Shown: positions 36,712 to 45,418 of the stretch, piece after piece | How the letters are laid out: each line of letters opens with the position of its first letter | Numbering within the stretch: the first letter of the stretch is position 1 | NCBI RefSeq assembly: GCF_002592045.1 | Contig: NZ_MEJG01000002.1 | Coordinates: 124,001-188,000 of the forward strand | Direction of reading: 5' to 3' | Length of the DNA: 64,000 nucleotides | DNA from: Parasaccharibacter apium | GTDB lineage: Bacteria; Pseudomonadota; Alphaproteobacteria; Acetobacterales; Acetobacteraceae | Made by a program: the position numbers and the translations under genes | The notes under the pieces: generated by a model | What the model saw: only the letters and a program-made list of their open reading frames with translations | Database searches by the model: none | Told to the model about the DNA's origin: nothing

Positions 36712-38133
36712 GTGCCACAGCATGACAGCCAGACACCCTCATCCTCCTGCCTGTCTAAAAGACCAACCCGCCGGTGGGTCCGCCATTGTGCCTTACTGGC
36801 CTCTGTCAGCCTTTTAGGTGGTACACTTAGTGCATGCTCCAGCGGTAAGAGCCTTAAACATCATCTCTTTGGCCCAACAAACGCACCTAATAGCGGTATT
36901 GTTGTCGCTGATGAACCCCAAGCCGCGCTAATTGGGCGGGATGTCCTCGCCCGAGGGGGTAATGCCGCCGATGCTGCAACAGCCACAGCCTTTGCGCTCT
37001 CCGTCACGCTGCCCTCACGGGCCTCTCTTGGTGGGGGTGGGGCCTGCCTTGTCGTCCGCCCTGGCAAAGCGGCCGAGAGCATCACCTTTGTCCCTGTTAA
37101 TGGCAGTGGCCCAACAGGCGATCGCCCGGCCTCCGTCCCGATGGTCGCACGCGGGTTGTTCCTCCTGCATCTACGTTATGGCTCTGTCCAGTTTGGCGAG
37201 ACGATCGACCCCGCCATTACCCTTGGCCAACAGGGCATTACTGTCAGCCGTCTCCTTTCGGACGATATCGCTGCTGTCAAAGCACCGCTCTTTTCCAATG
37301 AAGGCATGCGCGCTCTTTTAAGCAAAGATGCCACCGGCACGGCTGTGAGCGAGGGAGACCAGCTCACCCAACCGCGCCTGACCTCCTTCCTCTCCCGCCT
37401 CAAACTTGTAGGGGTTGGTGACCTCTATACAGGTGCGCTCTCTGACGTATTTGTCTCACAAGCTAACCAAGCGGGAGCGGCCCTCACGCGTGATGACCTT
37501 CGCCACGCCATACCCGGATGGACCAAAGCCCTCTCCCTCTCTGATGGGCAATATAGTCTCAATTTCCTAGCTCCTCCCGCTGATGGTGGGATCGGCAGTG
37601 CGGCGGCCTTCAGCCGTGGTCTACCAGCAGAAAATGTCGTTAATGCCTGGCGGCATTCTGGCTCGCACAACAGCCTTCGGGACGCACAAAGCTTTATTAC
37701 CTCTGGCCAGAGTGATGCCACAGGCTTACCCCCGCTCCCTGCCTCAACCTCCTTTGTGGTGCGCGACGGCAAGGGTCTAAGCGTCGGTTGTGTCCTGACG
37801 GAAAATAACCTCTTCGGTACGGGGCGACTAGCTGGCAGCACAGGCGTTGTCCTCGGTGGGGCACCACGCTACTACCCCGCCCCGCTCCTCAGTGCCGCCT
37901 TTATCAGTTCGTCGCGTACCCACATGCAGGCTATCCTTGCGGCTTCTGGTCAAAATGACGCTGCCCAAGCCGTGGCTGATGGGCTACGCAACATCACCCA
38001 AAACCACATGGCTGCGACCACTACAAGCGGCTCTGGCGTGCTTAATAGCATTACCTGCACAGGCACAAATTGCACAGGTCACGCCGCTGCCAATGGTAAA
38101 GGCCTGAGCGCGCAGACCCTACCACATCACTAA
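36712..38133 (+). CDS. Gamma-glutamyltransferase-like lipoprotein, probably degenerate
   Basis: A 473-residue protein with an N-terminal lipobox (LSAC) and a GGT-type fold: NAADAATATAFALSV and RASLGGGGACLVV match the large subunit, and FGTGRLAGSTG matches the small one. The autocleavage Thr aligns with a Ser (codon 37744-37746) followed by Thr. The Arg of the FREMAP block that binds the gamma-glutamyl group is replaced (FVPVNGSG), and the oxyanion Gly pair is not found. It is about 100 residues shorter than E. coli GGT. GTG 36712 follows GGAGAG; GTG 36682 is an alternative. A surface lipoprotein with lost or changed activity is the best reading. Confidence 0.7.
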   Translation: MPQHDSQTPSSSCLSKRPTRRWVRHCALLASVSLLGGTLSACSSGKSLKHHLFGPTNAPNSGIVVADEPQAALIGRDVLARGGNAADAATATAFALSVTLPSRASLGGGGACLVVRPGKAAESITFVPVNGSGPTGDRPASVPMVARGLFLLHLRYGSVQFGETIDPAITLGQQGITVSRLLSDDIAAVKAPLFSNEGMRALLSKDATGTAVSEGDQLTQPRLTSFLSRLKLVGVGDLYTGALSDVFVSQANQAGAALTRDDLRHAIPGWTKALSLSDGQYSLNFLAPPADGGIGSAAAFSRGLPAENVVNAWRHSGSHNSLRDAQSFITSGQSDATGLPPLPASTSFVVRDGKGLSVGCVLTENNLFGTGRLAGSTGVVLGGAPRYYPAPLLSAAFISSSRTHMQAILAASGQNDAAQAVADGLRNITQNHMAATTTSGSGVLNSITCTGTNCTGHAAANGKGLSAQTLPHH

Positions 38134-38178
38134 TCCCATCTCTTCCTACGCGACAACGCATCATAACGAGGTTTCTTC

Positions 38179-39273
38179 ATGTCAGCAGATAAAAACGCCG
38201 AAAAAAGCAAAGCCTTAGACGGCGCTCTCAGCCAAATTGAACGCTCCTTTGGTAAAGGCTCCATCATGCGGTTGGGCCAACGCCCCAAGGAACAGGTGGA
38301 TGTTATCTCCACCGGTTCGCTCGGCTTAGATATTGGCCTTGGGATTGGGGGGCTGCCACGAGGGCGCATCATCGAGATTTACGGGCCTGAAAGCTCTGGT
38401 AAAACGACCTTAGCCCTCCATGCCGTTGCTGAAGCGCAAAAAAAGGGCGGCACGGCTGCGTTTATTGATGCCGAGCATGCGCTCGACCCCATCTATGCCC
38501 GCAAGCTGGGTGTGGATATTGATAACCTCCTCCTCAGCCAACCTGATGCAGGTGAGCAAGCTTTAGAGATTGCCGACACACTCGTCCGCTCTGGGGCGAT
38601 TGATATTCTGGTAGTGGACTCTGTGGCCGCTCTCGTCCCCAAGGCTGAATTGGAAGGCGAAATGGGCGATAGCCATGTCGGCCTCCATGCCCGCCTTATG
38701 AGCCAAGCTTTACGCAAACTTACCGGCTCTGTCTCCCGCTCTAACACCACCATCATCTTCCTCAACCAAATCCGTATGAAGATTGGGGTAATGTTCGGCA
38801 ACCCAGAGACCACAACAGGCGGTAATGCGCTGAAATTCTATGCCTCTGTTCGGCTGGATATCCGCCGTATCGGCTCGGTCAAAGATAAAGACGAGGTGGT
38901 GGGGAACCAGACACGCGTTAAGGTGGTGAAGAACAAAATGGCCCCGCCCTTCCGTCAGGTCGAATTTGACATCATGTATGGTGAGGGGGTCAGCAAAATG
39001 GGTGAATTGCTGGATCTCGGCGTTAAAGCAAATGTGGTGGAGAAATCCGGCGCGTGGTTCTCATACGATAGCACGCGCATTGGCCAAGGGCGGGAAAATG
39101 CCAAGCAATATCTACGCGAACATCCTGAAATGGCCGATGAGATTGAAAAACGCGTCCGCCAGAGTGCTGGCCTCATCGCTGATGATATGATGACGGGAGA
39201 ACAAGAGGACGACACCGACCTTACAGGGGAAGAACTCCCCCTGGATAACGCCCCCTCAAAACGTAAAAGCTAA
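38179..39273 (+). CDS. recA: Recombinase RecA
   Basis: A 364-residue RecA for homologous recombination and SOS signalling. Walker A is [13 protein letters not shown], Walker B is [20 protein letters not shown], and loop 2 and the signature ALRKLTGS are intact. [16 protein letters not shown] and the tail ending in an acidic run ([12 protein letters not shown]) are typical. It follows the GGT-like gene by 45 bases. I could not find a GTTC-type SOS box immediately upstream. Confidence 0.97.
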   Translation: MSADKNAEKSKALDGALSQIERSFGKGSIMRLGQRPKEQVDVISTGSLGLDIGLGIGGLPRGRIIEIYGPESSGKTTLALHAVAEAQKKGGTAAFIDAEHALDPIYARKLGVDIDNLLLSQPDAGEQALEIADTLVRSGAIDILVVDSVAALVPKAELEGEMGDSHVGLHARLMSQALRKLTGSVSRSNTTIIFLNQIRMKIGVMFGNPETTTGGNALKFYASVRLDIRRIGSVKDKDEVVGNQTRVKVVKNKMAPPFRQVEFDIMYGEGVSKMGELLDLGVKANVVEKSGAWFSYDSTRIGQGRENAKQYLREHPEMADEIEKRVRQSAGLIADDMMTGEQEDDTDLTGEELPLDNAPSKRKS

Positions 39274-39280
39274 AATCCTT

Positions 39281-39311
39281 TGGTCCTATGGAGGGTATCT
39301 TCATAGGACCA
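39281..39311. terminator. Hairpin downstream of recA
   Basis: A perfect 10-bp inverted repeat, TGGTCCTATG (39281-39290) with CATAGGACCA (39302-39311). It lies between recA and a convergent small gene. No T-run follows on the plus strand, so factor-independent termination is not assured. Confidence 0.5.
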
Positions 39312-39327
39312 CACCCCTAATATTATT

Positions 39328-39594
39328 TTACGCCTCGATATTAAACATACTCACACATTCACATCCATCAGGCAGATTGACATTACGATAACTAAAAACG
39401 CCTTTTGAATATTCATAAACCTCTAAAGAAGCTTCTCCTGCGCCTTCAATCGCAAACCGACCAGAATGACGCGTCGCTGTTTCCACTCCACGTGTCTGCG
39501 TAACGACCTCGTTCCATTCAATCGCTGCTGAAGGGACAATCACCTTCCTATCTGGCGGTATAACAAATTCCGCATATCCTGATATAGAAACCAT
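39328..39594 (-). CDS. Small hypothetical protein, 88 residues
   Basis: An 88-residue protein that I do not recognise. It appears beta-rich, with alternating polar and hydrophobic residues (AEFVIPPDRKVIVPSAA and EVYEYSKGVFSYRN), no signal peptide or membrane helix, and a Cys pair CEC near the C-terminus. The start has AAGGAT upstream. The gene and its flanks are more AT-rich than the neighbours, which may mean recent arrival. Convergent with recA; a stand-alone gene. Confidence 0.55.
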   Translation of the reverse strand: MVSISGYAEFVIPPDRKVIVPSAAIEWNEVVTQTRGVETATRHSGRFAIEGAGEASLEVYEYSKGVFSYRNVNLPDGCECVSMFNIEA

Positions 39595-39685
39595 ACTATC
39601 CTTGGCCCTAGTAATTCAGCTCATATCCTACTGAGCAACCTTTTATTATCTTGCTATGAAAATGATTACCTAAAAAATAACGACA

Positions 39686-39720
39686 TAAAAAAATCCCGCC
39701 TCGTTTTAAACGAGACGGGA
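39686..39720 (-). terminator. Intrinsic terminator of the ferritin-like gene
   Basis: TCCCGCCTCGTTT pairs with AAACGAGACGGGA (39694-39720) with one mismatch, followed on the minus strand by a run of seven T (A-run at 39687-39693). It lies 40 bases after the stop at 39761. Confidence 0.88.
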
Positions 39721-39760
39721 CAAAACTTAGCTCCACCCTTAGGCTGAGCTCCCTTGTTTT

Positions 39761-40777
39761 TTAGGCCGCATGCCGTGCTGTATTATCCTGGCCCGTAAAA
39801 CGCCGCCACAGCTTTACACCACCTAAAGCTAAACGCGCAGCAAATGGTGCCATCTGAGGCCGTACGAGACGGGAATCATACCCAGCAAAGCGACGCTCAT
39901 TCTCACGGAGGCACAACTCCATCAGCTCGACAAAATCGACCTGCTTGTCCGTCATGCTCTTTGCACCTGTAACGGTGAAGTTGTTATCCTGCGTATGCTC
40001 CACGCCATTATCATCAAAGCTACGCACCAGGCTCAGACGCTCATAAAGTAGGAAGAACAGAACACCAATAACGCGCATCTCAAACCATGGGCGACGCCAA
40101 AGCGGCATAACCGCACGATGATAAGCCAGCCAGTTTGCAAAGAGCAGAATATGGCGACATTCTTCCTGCATCACTGGCTCAAACGTCTCAATCAGCTCCA
40201 TCGGGAAGAGGCCTGCCTTCTCAGCAAGAGAGAACAGCCCAAATGCAAAGAAGCTATCCCAACATTCAGAGAAACCCGTTACCAGATAAGCCCATTCCGT
40301 ATCGCGTGGCTCGATATATGGCTCTTCCGGGGCCAGCGGGATGCCGTAATGCTCGACCATGCGGGCGAGCACCTCTTTATGGCGATTCTCCTCCCACGCA
40401 TTACGCGCGATAGCATCTTTCACATCCGGGTCATCCAGCATCTCGGCATAGGCAGCCATACGCAGGCGCGCCTTACCCTCTGTCTGCACCGCAATATCCC
40501 AGATAGGCAAGGAAGTGATGCGCTGCATCGTCTCTGGGTCCAACTTTGGCCAAGGAATGACGGAAGGCTTGTACGGGTTAAACGTCTCACGGAACATATC
40601 AGCCATTGCCTTTTTATGCTCCGGTGTACCCGGCTTCAGCGGTCCCTTAATGGGGCTGCTCCAATGGCGGGCATCGTAATCCACCTGCTCCAACGTTTTT
40701 TCAGACGGGCTATCTGGCAGATGGGAGTAAATATCCGCCAAAGAGCTTTTACCAGCTGAATTCTTCACGTCACTCAT
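39761..40777 (-). CDS. Ferritin-like diiron protein, function unknown
   Basis: A 338-residue all-helical protein with two E-x-x-R/N-H motifs, WEENRHKE and QEECRHIL, about 75 residues apart. Further acidic residues lie on neighbouring helices (QTEGKARLRMAAYAEML and FEPVMQEECRH), the pattern of a diiron carboxylate site. The C-terminal part is basic and may touch the membrane (FEMRVIGVLFFLLYERL). Related folds include fatty-acid desaturases, hydroxylases and rubrerythrins. No substrate can be named. It is a single gene between clpP and recA with its own terminator. Confidence 0.7.
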   Translation of the reverse strand: MSDVKNSAGKSSLADIYSHLPDSPSEKTLEQVDYDARHWSSPIKGPLKPGTPEHKKAMADMFRETFNPYKPSVIPWPKLDPETMQRITSLPIWDIAVQTEGKARLRMAAYAEMLDDPDVKDAIARNAWEENRHKEVLARMVEHYGIPLAPEEPYIEPRDTEWAYLVTGFSECWDSFFAFGLFSLAEKAGLFPMELIETFEPVMQEECRHILLFANWLAYHRAVMPLWRRPWFEMRVIGVLFFLLYERLSLVRSFDDNGVEHTQDNNFTVTGAKSMTDKQVDFVELMELCLRENERRFAGYDSRLVRPQMAPFAARLALGGVKLWRRFTGQDNTARHAA

Positions 40778-40804
40778 CGATAGGCTCCTTTCTTTAACTG
40801 GGCA

Positions 40805-41491
40805 TCAGACCTTCTTAAGATCAGCCGCGGACGAAATGATGCGGTCAACAAGCCCGTATTCAACCGCCTCCTTCGCCGACATCCAATAATTGCGGTCCGT
40901 ATCACGGGCCACTTTCTCGTAAGGCTGCCCTGTTTCCCGCGCGAAAAGCCGGTTGAGGCGTTCACGCATTTTAATGATCTCGCGGGCCTCGATATCAATA
41001 TCGGTCGCCGGCCCCCGCACACCGCCCATCGGCTGATGCAAAAGGAACCGGGTATTGGGAAGACATACACGCCGCGCTGCTTGCCCCGCAGCAAAGATCA
41101 ATGCCCCAGCCGAGGCCACCCAGCCTGTGCCGATCATCGTCACAGGGGCAATAGAATCCACAAAGCGAATCATGTCATGGATGGTATCGCCACTCTCTAC
41201 ATGGCCACCAGGAGAGTTCACGTAAACCTCAATCGGCTTATCCGACTCTCCAGCAAGAGCGAGAAGGCGGCCGGTAATCTCGCGGGCCATGCGGTCATTC
41301 ACCTCCCCAAAGATCAGCACTTTGCGCTGCTCAAAGAGATGGCGTTCTACCTCCGGGGCGGGAGCGGCCTTTTTCTCCTCCTCCGATCTATCCTTCTGCT
41401 CCTCCATATGAGAGGGCACCCTCTCTGAAACAGAAGTACGAGCAAGCCGATGGGCTACGGTATGTGTATCGCGTTCGTCATATGTCATCAT
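40805..41491 (-). CDS. clpP: ClpP-family serine protease subunit
   Basis: A 228-residue ClpP-type peptidase. Catalytic residues: Ser127 in GTGWVASAGAL, His152 in NTRFLLHQP and an Asp in VARDTDRNY. The oxyanion loop YVNSPGGHVESG is intact. The Ser context is W-V-A-S-A-G-A instead of the usual Q-A-A-S-M-G-A, and a charged extension of about 50 residues (rich in Glu and Lys near 29-50) precedes the core. No clpX is adjacent. This suggests the secondary ClpP found in several alphaproteobacteria. ATG 41491 or 41488 has GGAGCAGGA upstream. Confidence 0.85.
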   Translation of the reverse strand: MMTYDERDTHTVAHRLARTSVSERVPSHMEEQKDRSEEEKKAAPAPEVERHLFEQRKVLIFGEVNDRMAREITGRLLALAGESDKPIEVYVNSPGGHVESGDTIHDMIRFVDSIAPVTMIGTGWVASAGALIFAAGQAARRVCLPNTRFLLHQPMGGVRGPATDIDIEAREIIKMRERLNRLFARETGQPYEKVARDTDRNYWMSAKEAVEYGLVDRIISSAADLKKV

Positions 41492-41646
41492 GCGTGCTAT
41501 CCTGCTCCCGCTTTGTCTCTCTGCCAAGTCATAAAAACGCACTTCTGGGTCGCTTTTTCATTATTTCCTAAGATAAAATTAGGACTCTTTTTCTCCCTTT
41601 CCTATGCAGATAAGGAATTGCGTCAAACAGCAGAGATACATATTCT

Positions 41647-41677
41647 GCCCCCATAAATTCCTTTGGGGCTTTCTTTT
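41647..41677 (+). terminator. Terminator-like hairpin without an obvious plus-strand gene
   Basis: GCCCC (41647-41651) pairs with GGGGC (41665-41669) and is followed by TTTCTTTTT. No coding gene ends on this strand upstream, so it might close an unannotated small RNA. Confidence 0.35.
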
Positions 41678-41715
41678 TGGGCCCTGTCCCTTTGCCCCCA
41701 TCTTACGCCCGGATT

Positions 41716-42681
41716 ATGACACGCAGCTTTTTTGATCACCTCTCCCGCCTTACTTACAACGCCCTATCCCACATCGCCTCCATAAAAAGCGATAGGGCAG
41801 CATGCCTGTTGGTTGTAATATTACCCCTTACAGCTTGCCAACATCGCGGCCCGGTGGAAATAACGCGCGACCTCTCGCATGACCTCATGGGCGGCGAGAT
41901 TAAAAAACTGCACCCCCTTACACCAGGTTATAATACACCTGCCCCTAACATCGCCTTTACCCCCACCACCATTCCCGAATTCCCCAGCCCAGAAAACCGC
42001 GCCATGATTACGACTCGGCTAGAGCAAGACCGTAATCTCACCCAACATGTCGGCGCATCAGGGGGTGCATTGCCAATTGGTATGGTCAATCCCCTTCCCC
42101 CACGCACTCAACATGGCGGGGCAACAACCTTAAACAGCTCAAGCCAGCCTCCCGCATTGGAGGACACACCCGCGCCTCCTCCTGCACGAATCTCTAGCTC
42201 TGGCTCAACGCTCATCTATCAACCCATCTCCCACAAAATGCCTACTTATCTGCCAGACCCCGGGCACCCTCCCAAACCGGTACTTTTCCCCGGCTTCACG
42301 CTGCCAGATACGGCCCGCTCTCTCATCCCTAATTTTGATACCACCACCCCAACAGGGACGCTCATCCGCTTTCAATCTGGTACAGACCGGATGGTAGAAA
42401 ATCAGACTGATCGTTTTAACGAGATTATCGCCCATCGCCGCCATCATCGGCTTGTCATCCGTGGCTTCGGCACCACCCTTACTGCACAAGCGGGCCTCTC
42501 TCCTACAGAGCAAGCCAATGAGATTGCCCTCGCCCTCCTACGCGCCCGAGCAGTCGCGCAGCAATTAACCCTCATGGGTGTTTCAGCAAACGATATACGC
42601 CTAACAGGTGAGCCTATCGGCGATGGGGTGCGCGTCTCTTACGAGCTAAACATCAAACCCACCCCAACAGCCCAACGCTAA
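41716..42681 (+). CDS. Lipoprotein with Pro-rich linker and OmpA-like domain
   Basis: A 321-residue protein with an N-terminal hydrophobic segment ending in the lipobox LTAC. A long Pro/Thr/Ser-rich, poorly structured middle follows. The C-terminal domain of about 100 residues resembles OmpA/MotB peptidoglycan-binding folds (RFQSGTDRMVENQTDRFNEI, then LALLRARAVAQQLTLMGV and a final VSYELNI). A tether between membrane and peptidoglycan is the likely role, by family. ATG 41716 puts the signal at the N-terminus. A strong terminator follows the stop. Confidence 0.7.
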   Translation: MTRSFFDHLSRLTYNALSHIASIKSDRAACLLVVILPLTACQHRGPVEITRDLSHDLMGGEIKKLHPLTPGYNTPAPNIAFTPTTIPEFPSPENRAMITTRLEQDRNLTQHVGASGGALPIGMVNPLPPRTQHGGATTLNSSSQPPALEDTPAPPPARISSSGSTLIYQPISHKMPTYLPDPGHPPKPVLFPGFTLPDTARSLIPNFDTTTPTGTLIRFQSGTDRMVENQTDRFNEIIAHRRHHRLVIRGFGTTLTAQAGLSPTEQANEIALALLRARAVAQQLTLMGVSANDIRLTGEPIGDGVRVSYELNIKPTPTAQR

Positions 42682-42741
42682 CGGGCTGCCATCGCACTCC
42701 TGTGAAATAAAAATCGCCTCATCTGCGCGAAAAACCCTTGT

Positions 42742-42782
42742 CGAACGCCCCGCCCTCATGAAACATGGGGCGTTCGTTTTTT
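42742..42782 (+). terminator. Intrinsic terminator of the lipoprotein gene
   Basis: CGAACGCCCC (42742-42751) pairs with GGGGCGTTCG (42767-42776) and is followed by six T. Confidence 0.92.
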
Positions 42783-42832
42783 GAGGCTTTAGGCCCTGCC
42801 CTATTGCCCCGCCTGTTGATTGATTGAGTGTC

Positions 42833-44026
42833 ATGACTGAAGAATTCCACAAAATCCGCCGCCTGCCGCCTTATGTCTTTGCTGAAGTCAACAAAGCCAA
42901 GGCCGCCGCACGCGCCGCCGGGGAGGATATTGTGGATCTCGGCATGGGCAACCCAGATAGCCCACCCCCGCAGCATGTTATTGATAAATTAACCGAGACA
43001 CTGCGTAACCCGCGTGTACATGGTTATTCTGTCAGCCGTGGCATCCCCGGTTTACGTAAAGCCCAAGCCGCTTATTATGACCGCCGCTTTGGTGTGAAGT
43101 TGGACCCAGAGACGGAGATTATCGCCACCATCGGCTCTAAAGAAGGCTTAGCGAACCTCGCCTCAGCCATCACTAGCCCCGGCGATACCATCTTGGTGCC
43201 TAACCCTTCTTATCCTATCCATCAATTCGGCTTCATCATTGCTGGGGCCTCTGTCCGCTCTGTCCCTGCCTCACCTGATGAGACGATGCTGCGTGCGCTC
43301 CACCGGGCTGTTCGTCACTCCGTCCCCAAGCCAACGGCCCTCATCATCAATTTCCCCTCCAATCCGACAGCCTATCTCGCCTCTAAGGAATTTTATAAAG
43401 AGATCGTCACCTTCGCGCGGAAGGAGAATATCTGGGTCCTCTCCGACCTCGCCTATTCGGAAATCTATTTTGGTGATGAGCCTCCTCCTTCCATCCTCTC
43501 TATTGAGGGCGCAAAGGACATCGCTGTGGAGTTCACCTCCATGTCCAAGACCTACTCCATGGCGGGTTGGCGCATTGGCTTTGCAGCGGGCAACCCGCGT
43601 TTAATTCAGGCCCTCACACGCATTAAATCCTACCTTGATTATGGGGCTTTTACCCCTGTGCAGGTTGCTGCCACGGCCGCTCTTAATGGCCCACAAGATT
43701 ATGTGGAAGATATGCGCCTACTTTATAAAGATAGGCGCGATGTTCTTATCCGCGGCCTCCATGCTGCGGGGTGGGATGTCCCCACACCGGAGGGGTCGAT
43801 GTTCGCATGGGCACCCATTCCGCCTCACTTTGCTCATATGGGCAGTGTGGCTTTCTCCAAGCTCTTATTGAAGGAAGCAAAAGTCGCCGTTGCTCCAGGG
43901 TTAGGCTTTGGTGAACATGGAGATGGGTTCGTCCGTATCGGGCTGGTGGAAAATAACCAACGCCTCCGCCAAGCCACACGCTCTATTAAAGCCTTTATGA
44001 ACCACCATAACGCCGTTAAATCATAA
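42833..44026 (+). CDS. alaC: AlaC-type aminotransferase
   Basis: A 397-residue fold-type I PLP aminotransferase of the AlaC / LL-diaminopimelate aminotransferase-like group. The PLP Lys lies in SMSKTYSMAGWRIGFAAG, and NFPSNPTAYLASKEF and VPNPSYPIHQF are the substrate and cofactor blocks. AlaC makes alanine from pyruvate and glutamate. ATG 42833 is chosen over TTG 42824. It precedes the homoserine dehydrogenase gene by 48 bases and glpX and recJ follow in the same direction. The alaC-hom pairing recurs in many alphaproteobacteria, to my knowledge. Confidence 0.88.
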   Translation: MTEEFHKIRRLPPYVFAEVNKAKAAARAAGEDIVDLGMGNPDSPPPQHVIDKLTETLRNPRVHGYSVSRGIPGLRKAQAAYYDRRFGVKLDPETEIIATIGSKEGLANLASAITSPGDTILVPNPSYPIHQFGFIIAGASVRSVPASPDETMLRALHRAVRHSVPKPTALIINFPSNPTAYLASKEFYKEIVTFARKENIWVLSDLAYSEIYFGDEPPPSILSIEGAKDIAVEFTSMSKTYSMAGWRIGFAAGNPRLIQALTRIKSYLDYGAFTPVQVAATAALNGPQDYVEDMRLLYKDRRDVLIRGLHAAGWDVPTPEGSMFAWAPIPPHFAHMGSVAFSKLLLKEAKVAVAPGLGFGEHGDGFVRIGLVENNQRLRQATRSIKAFMNHHNAVKS

Positions 44027-44074
44027 CTCACTCCCCCTCTCGGGGCTTGTACCATCAGACGAAAGCCAGCGCTC

Positions 44075-45418
44075 ATGACGACTGCCCATCGCAACACTGT
44101 ATCATCTCCCGCCCTTCCGCCGCTTCGGTTAGGTATTGCAGGCCTTGGGACAGTGGGGACGGGCGTTATTCGCCTATTGCGCACTCATATGGCTTTGCTC
44201 CAAAGCCGTACAGGCCGTCAGATTGAGGTTATTGCCGTCAGTGCCCGCAATCGCACACGCGACCGGGGGATCGACCTCTCCGCCCTGCAATGGTACGACA
44301 ACCCCATCGCCCTTGCTGCCGCCCCTGATATTGATGTGGTGGTAGAGCTTATGGGCGGGGCAGATGGCGCGGCCCGTGCTTTGGTAGAAGCCGCCTTAAA
44401 GGCGGGCAAAGCTGTCGTCACAGCTAATAAGGCCCTTGTAGCTCGTCATGCCCAAACGCTCGCGCGTCTCAGCCATAAACATGACGCCCCGCTTTTGTTT
44501 GAAGCAGCCGTGGCAGGGGGCATCCCCGCTATCAAAATGGTGCGCGAAGGGGTCGCCCCAGATGCCCTCACACGCTTAGGCGGCATCCTCAATGGGACAA
44601 GCAACTTCATCCTCACCGAGATGGCAGAAACAGGCCGCGCTTTTGATGATGTATTGAAGGAAGCCCAAGAGAAAGGCTATGCCGAGGCTGACCCCTCCGC
44701 TGATATTGATGGCTGGGATGCCGCCCATAAGCTAAGCATCCTCACGGCCATTGCCTTCCGCCCGATTCTCTTTGATAGTCTTGCCGTCAGCGGGATGCGC
44801 CGCATCACAACAAGCGATATTCATCAAGCTCGTAAGCTGGGTTATGCCATCAAAATGCTCGGTGTTGCCCGCCGCCTTGCCGATGACCGCGTAGAAGCAT
44901 GGGTGCAACCCTGCCTCATCCCCGCGCAATCGGGCCTCGCGCAGGTTAATGGCGTGTATAATGCCCTCACAACGGAAGGGCCTTTCAGCGGGCCGATTAC
45001 CATCTCCGGCCAAGGGGCGGGGGAAGGCCCTACAGCAAATGCGGTCATGGCCGATATTATCGACCTCGCCCGTGGTCATACCCTCCCTCTCTGGGGCCGT
45101 ATGGCAGAGCAAGCCCCCATCGCGTGCGAGCCGATTGAAGACTTGCCCAGCCGGTTCTATCTCCGCATCACGCTCAAAACCCCATCAGATGCGGTACCAG
45201 ATGCTACTACGGCCCTGCGTGAGGTCCGCACCATTTTAGAGAATGAAGCTCTCCCGGTAGAGAGCGGCCATCACCATATGGAGGGTGATGCTGCCCAGCT
45301 TATCTTCCTCACCGGCACCACAAGCTTGGCCGAGATTAACCGCCTCCTCCCCATTTTAGAGGAAGTCGCCTTTATCAACGGCACACCGCTTGCCCTCAAG
45401 CTGGAGGATTTACCATGA
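44075..45418 (+). CDS. hom: Homoserine dehydrogenase
   Basis: A 447-residue NADP/NAD-dependent enzyme that reduces aspartate semialdehyde to homoserine, the branch point to threonine and methionine. The Rossmann motif is GIAGLGTVGTGVI, and the catalytic and signature block is NGTSNFILTEM, followed by the ADPSADIDGWDAAHK segment with the catalytic Asp and Lys. The last roughly 85 residues are an ACT domain (FYLRITLKT to HHMEGDAAQLIFLTG), which usually gives threonine feedback. An ATGA overlap couples it to glpX. Confidence 0.95.
   Translation: MTTAHRNTVSSPALPPLRLGIAGLGTVGTGVIRLLRTHMALLQSRTGRQIEVIAVSARNRTRDRGIDLSALQWYDNPIALAAAPDIDVVVELMGGADGAARALVEAALKAGKAVVTANKALVARHAQTLARLSHKHDAPLLFEAAVAGGIPAIKMVREGVAPDALTRLGGILNGTSNFILTEMAETGRAFDDVLKEAQEKGYAEADPSADIDGWDAAHKLSILTAIAFRPILFDSLAVSGMRRITTSDIHQARKLGYAIKMLGVARRLADDRVEAWVQPCLIPAQSGLAQVNGVYNALTTEGPFSGPITISGQGAGEGPTANAVMADIIDLARGHTLPLWGRMAEQAPIACEPIEDLPSRFYLRITLKTPSDAVPDATTALREVRTILENEALPVESGHHHMEGDAAQLIFLTGTTSLAEINRLLPILEEVAFINGTPLALKLEDLP

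Noticed and set aside
38134-38178. SOS (LexA) box before recA
   Set aside because: No GTTC-N7-GTTC or GAAC-N7-GTTC pattern could be found in the 45-base gap. A site farther upstream inside the GGT-like gene is possible.
41450-41656. 68-codon open frame over the clpP start region
   Set aside because: It overlaps the clpP promoter and N-terminus, lacks a ribosome-binding site and resembles no family.
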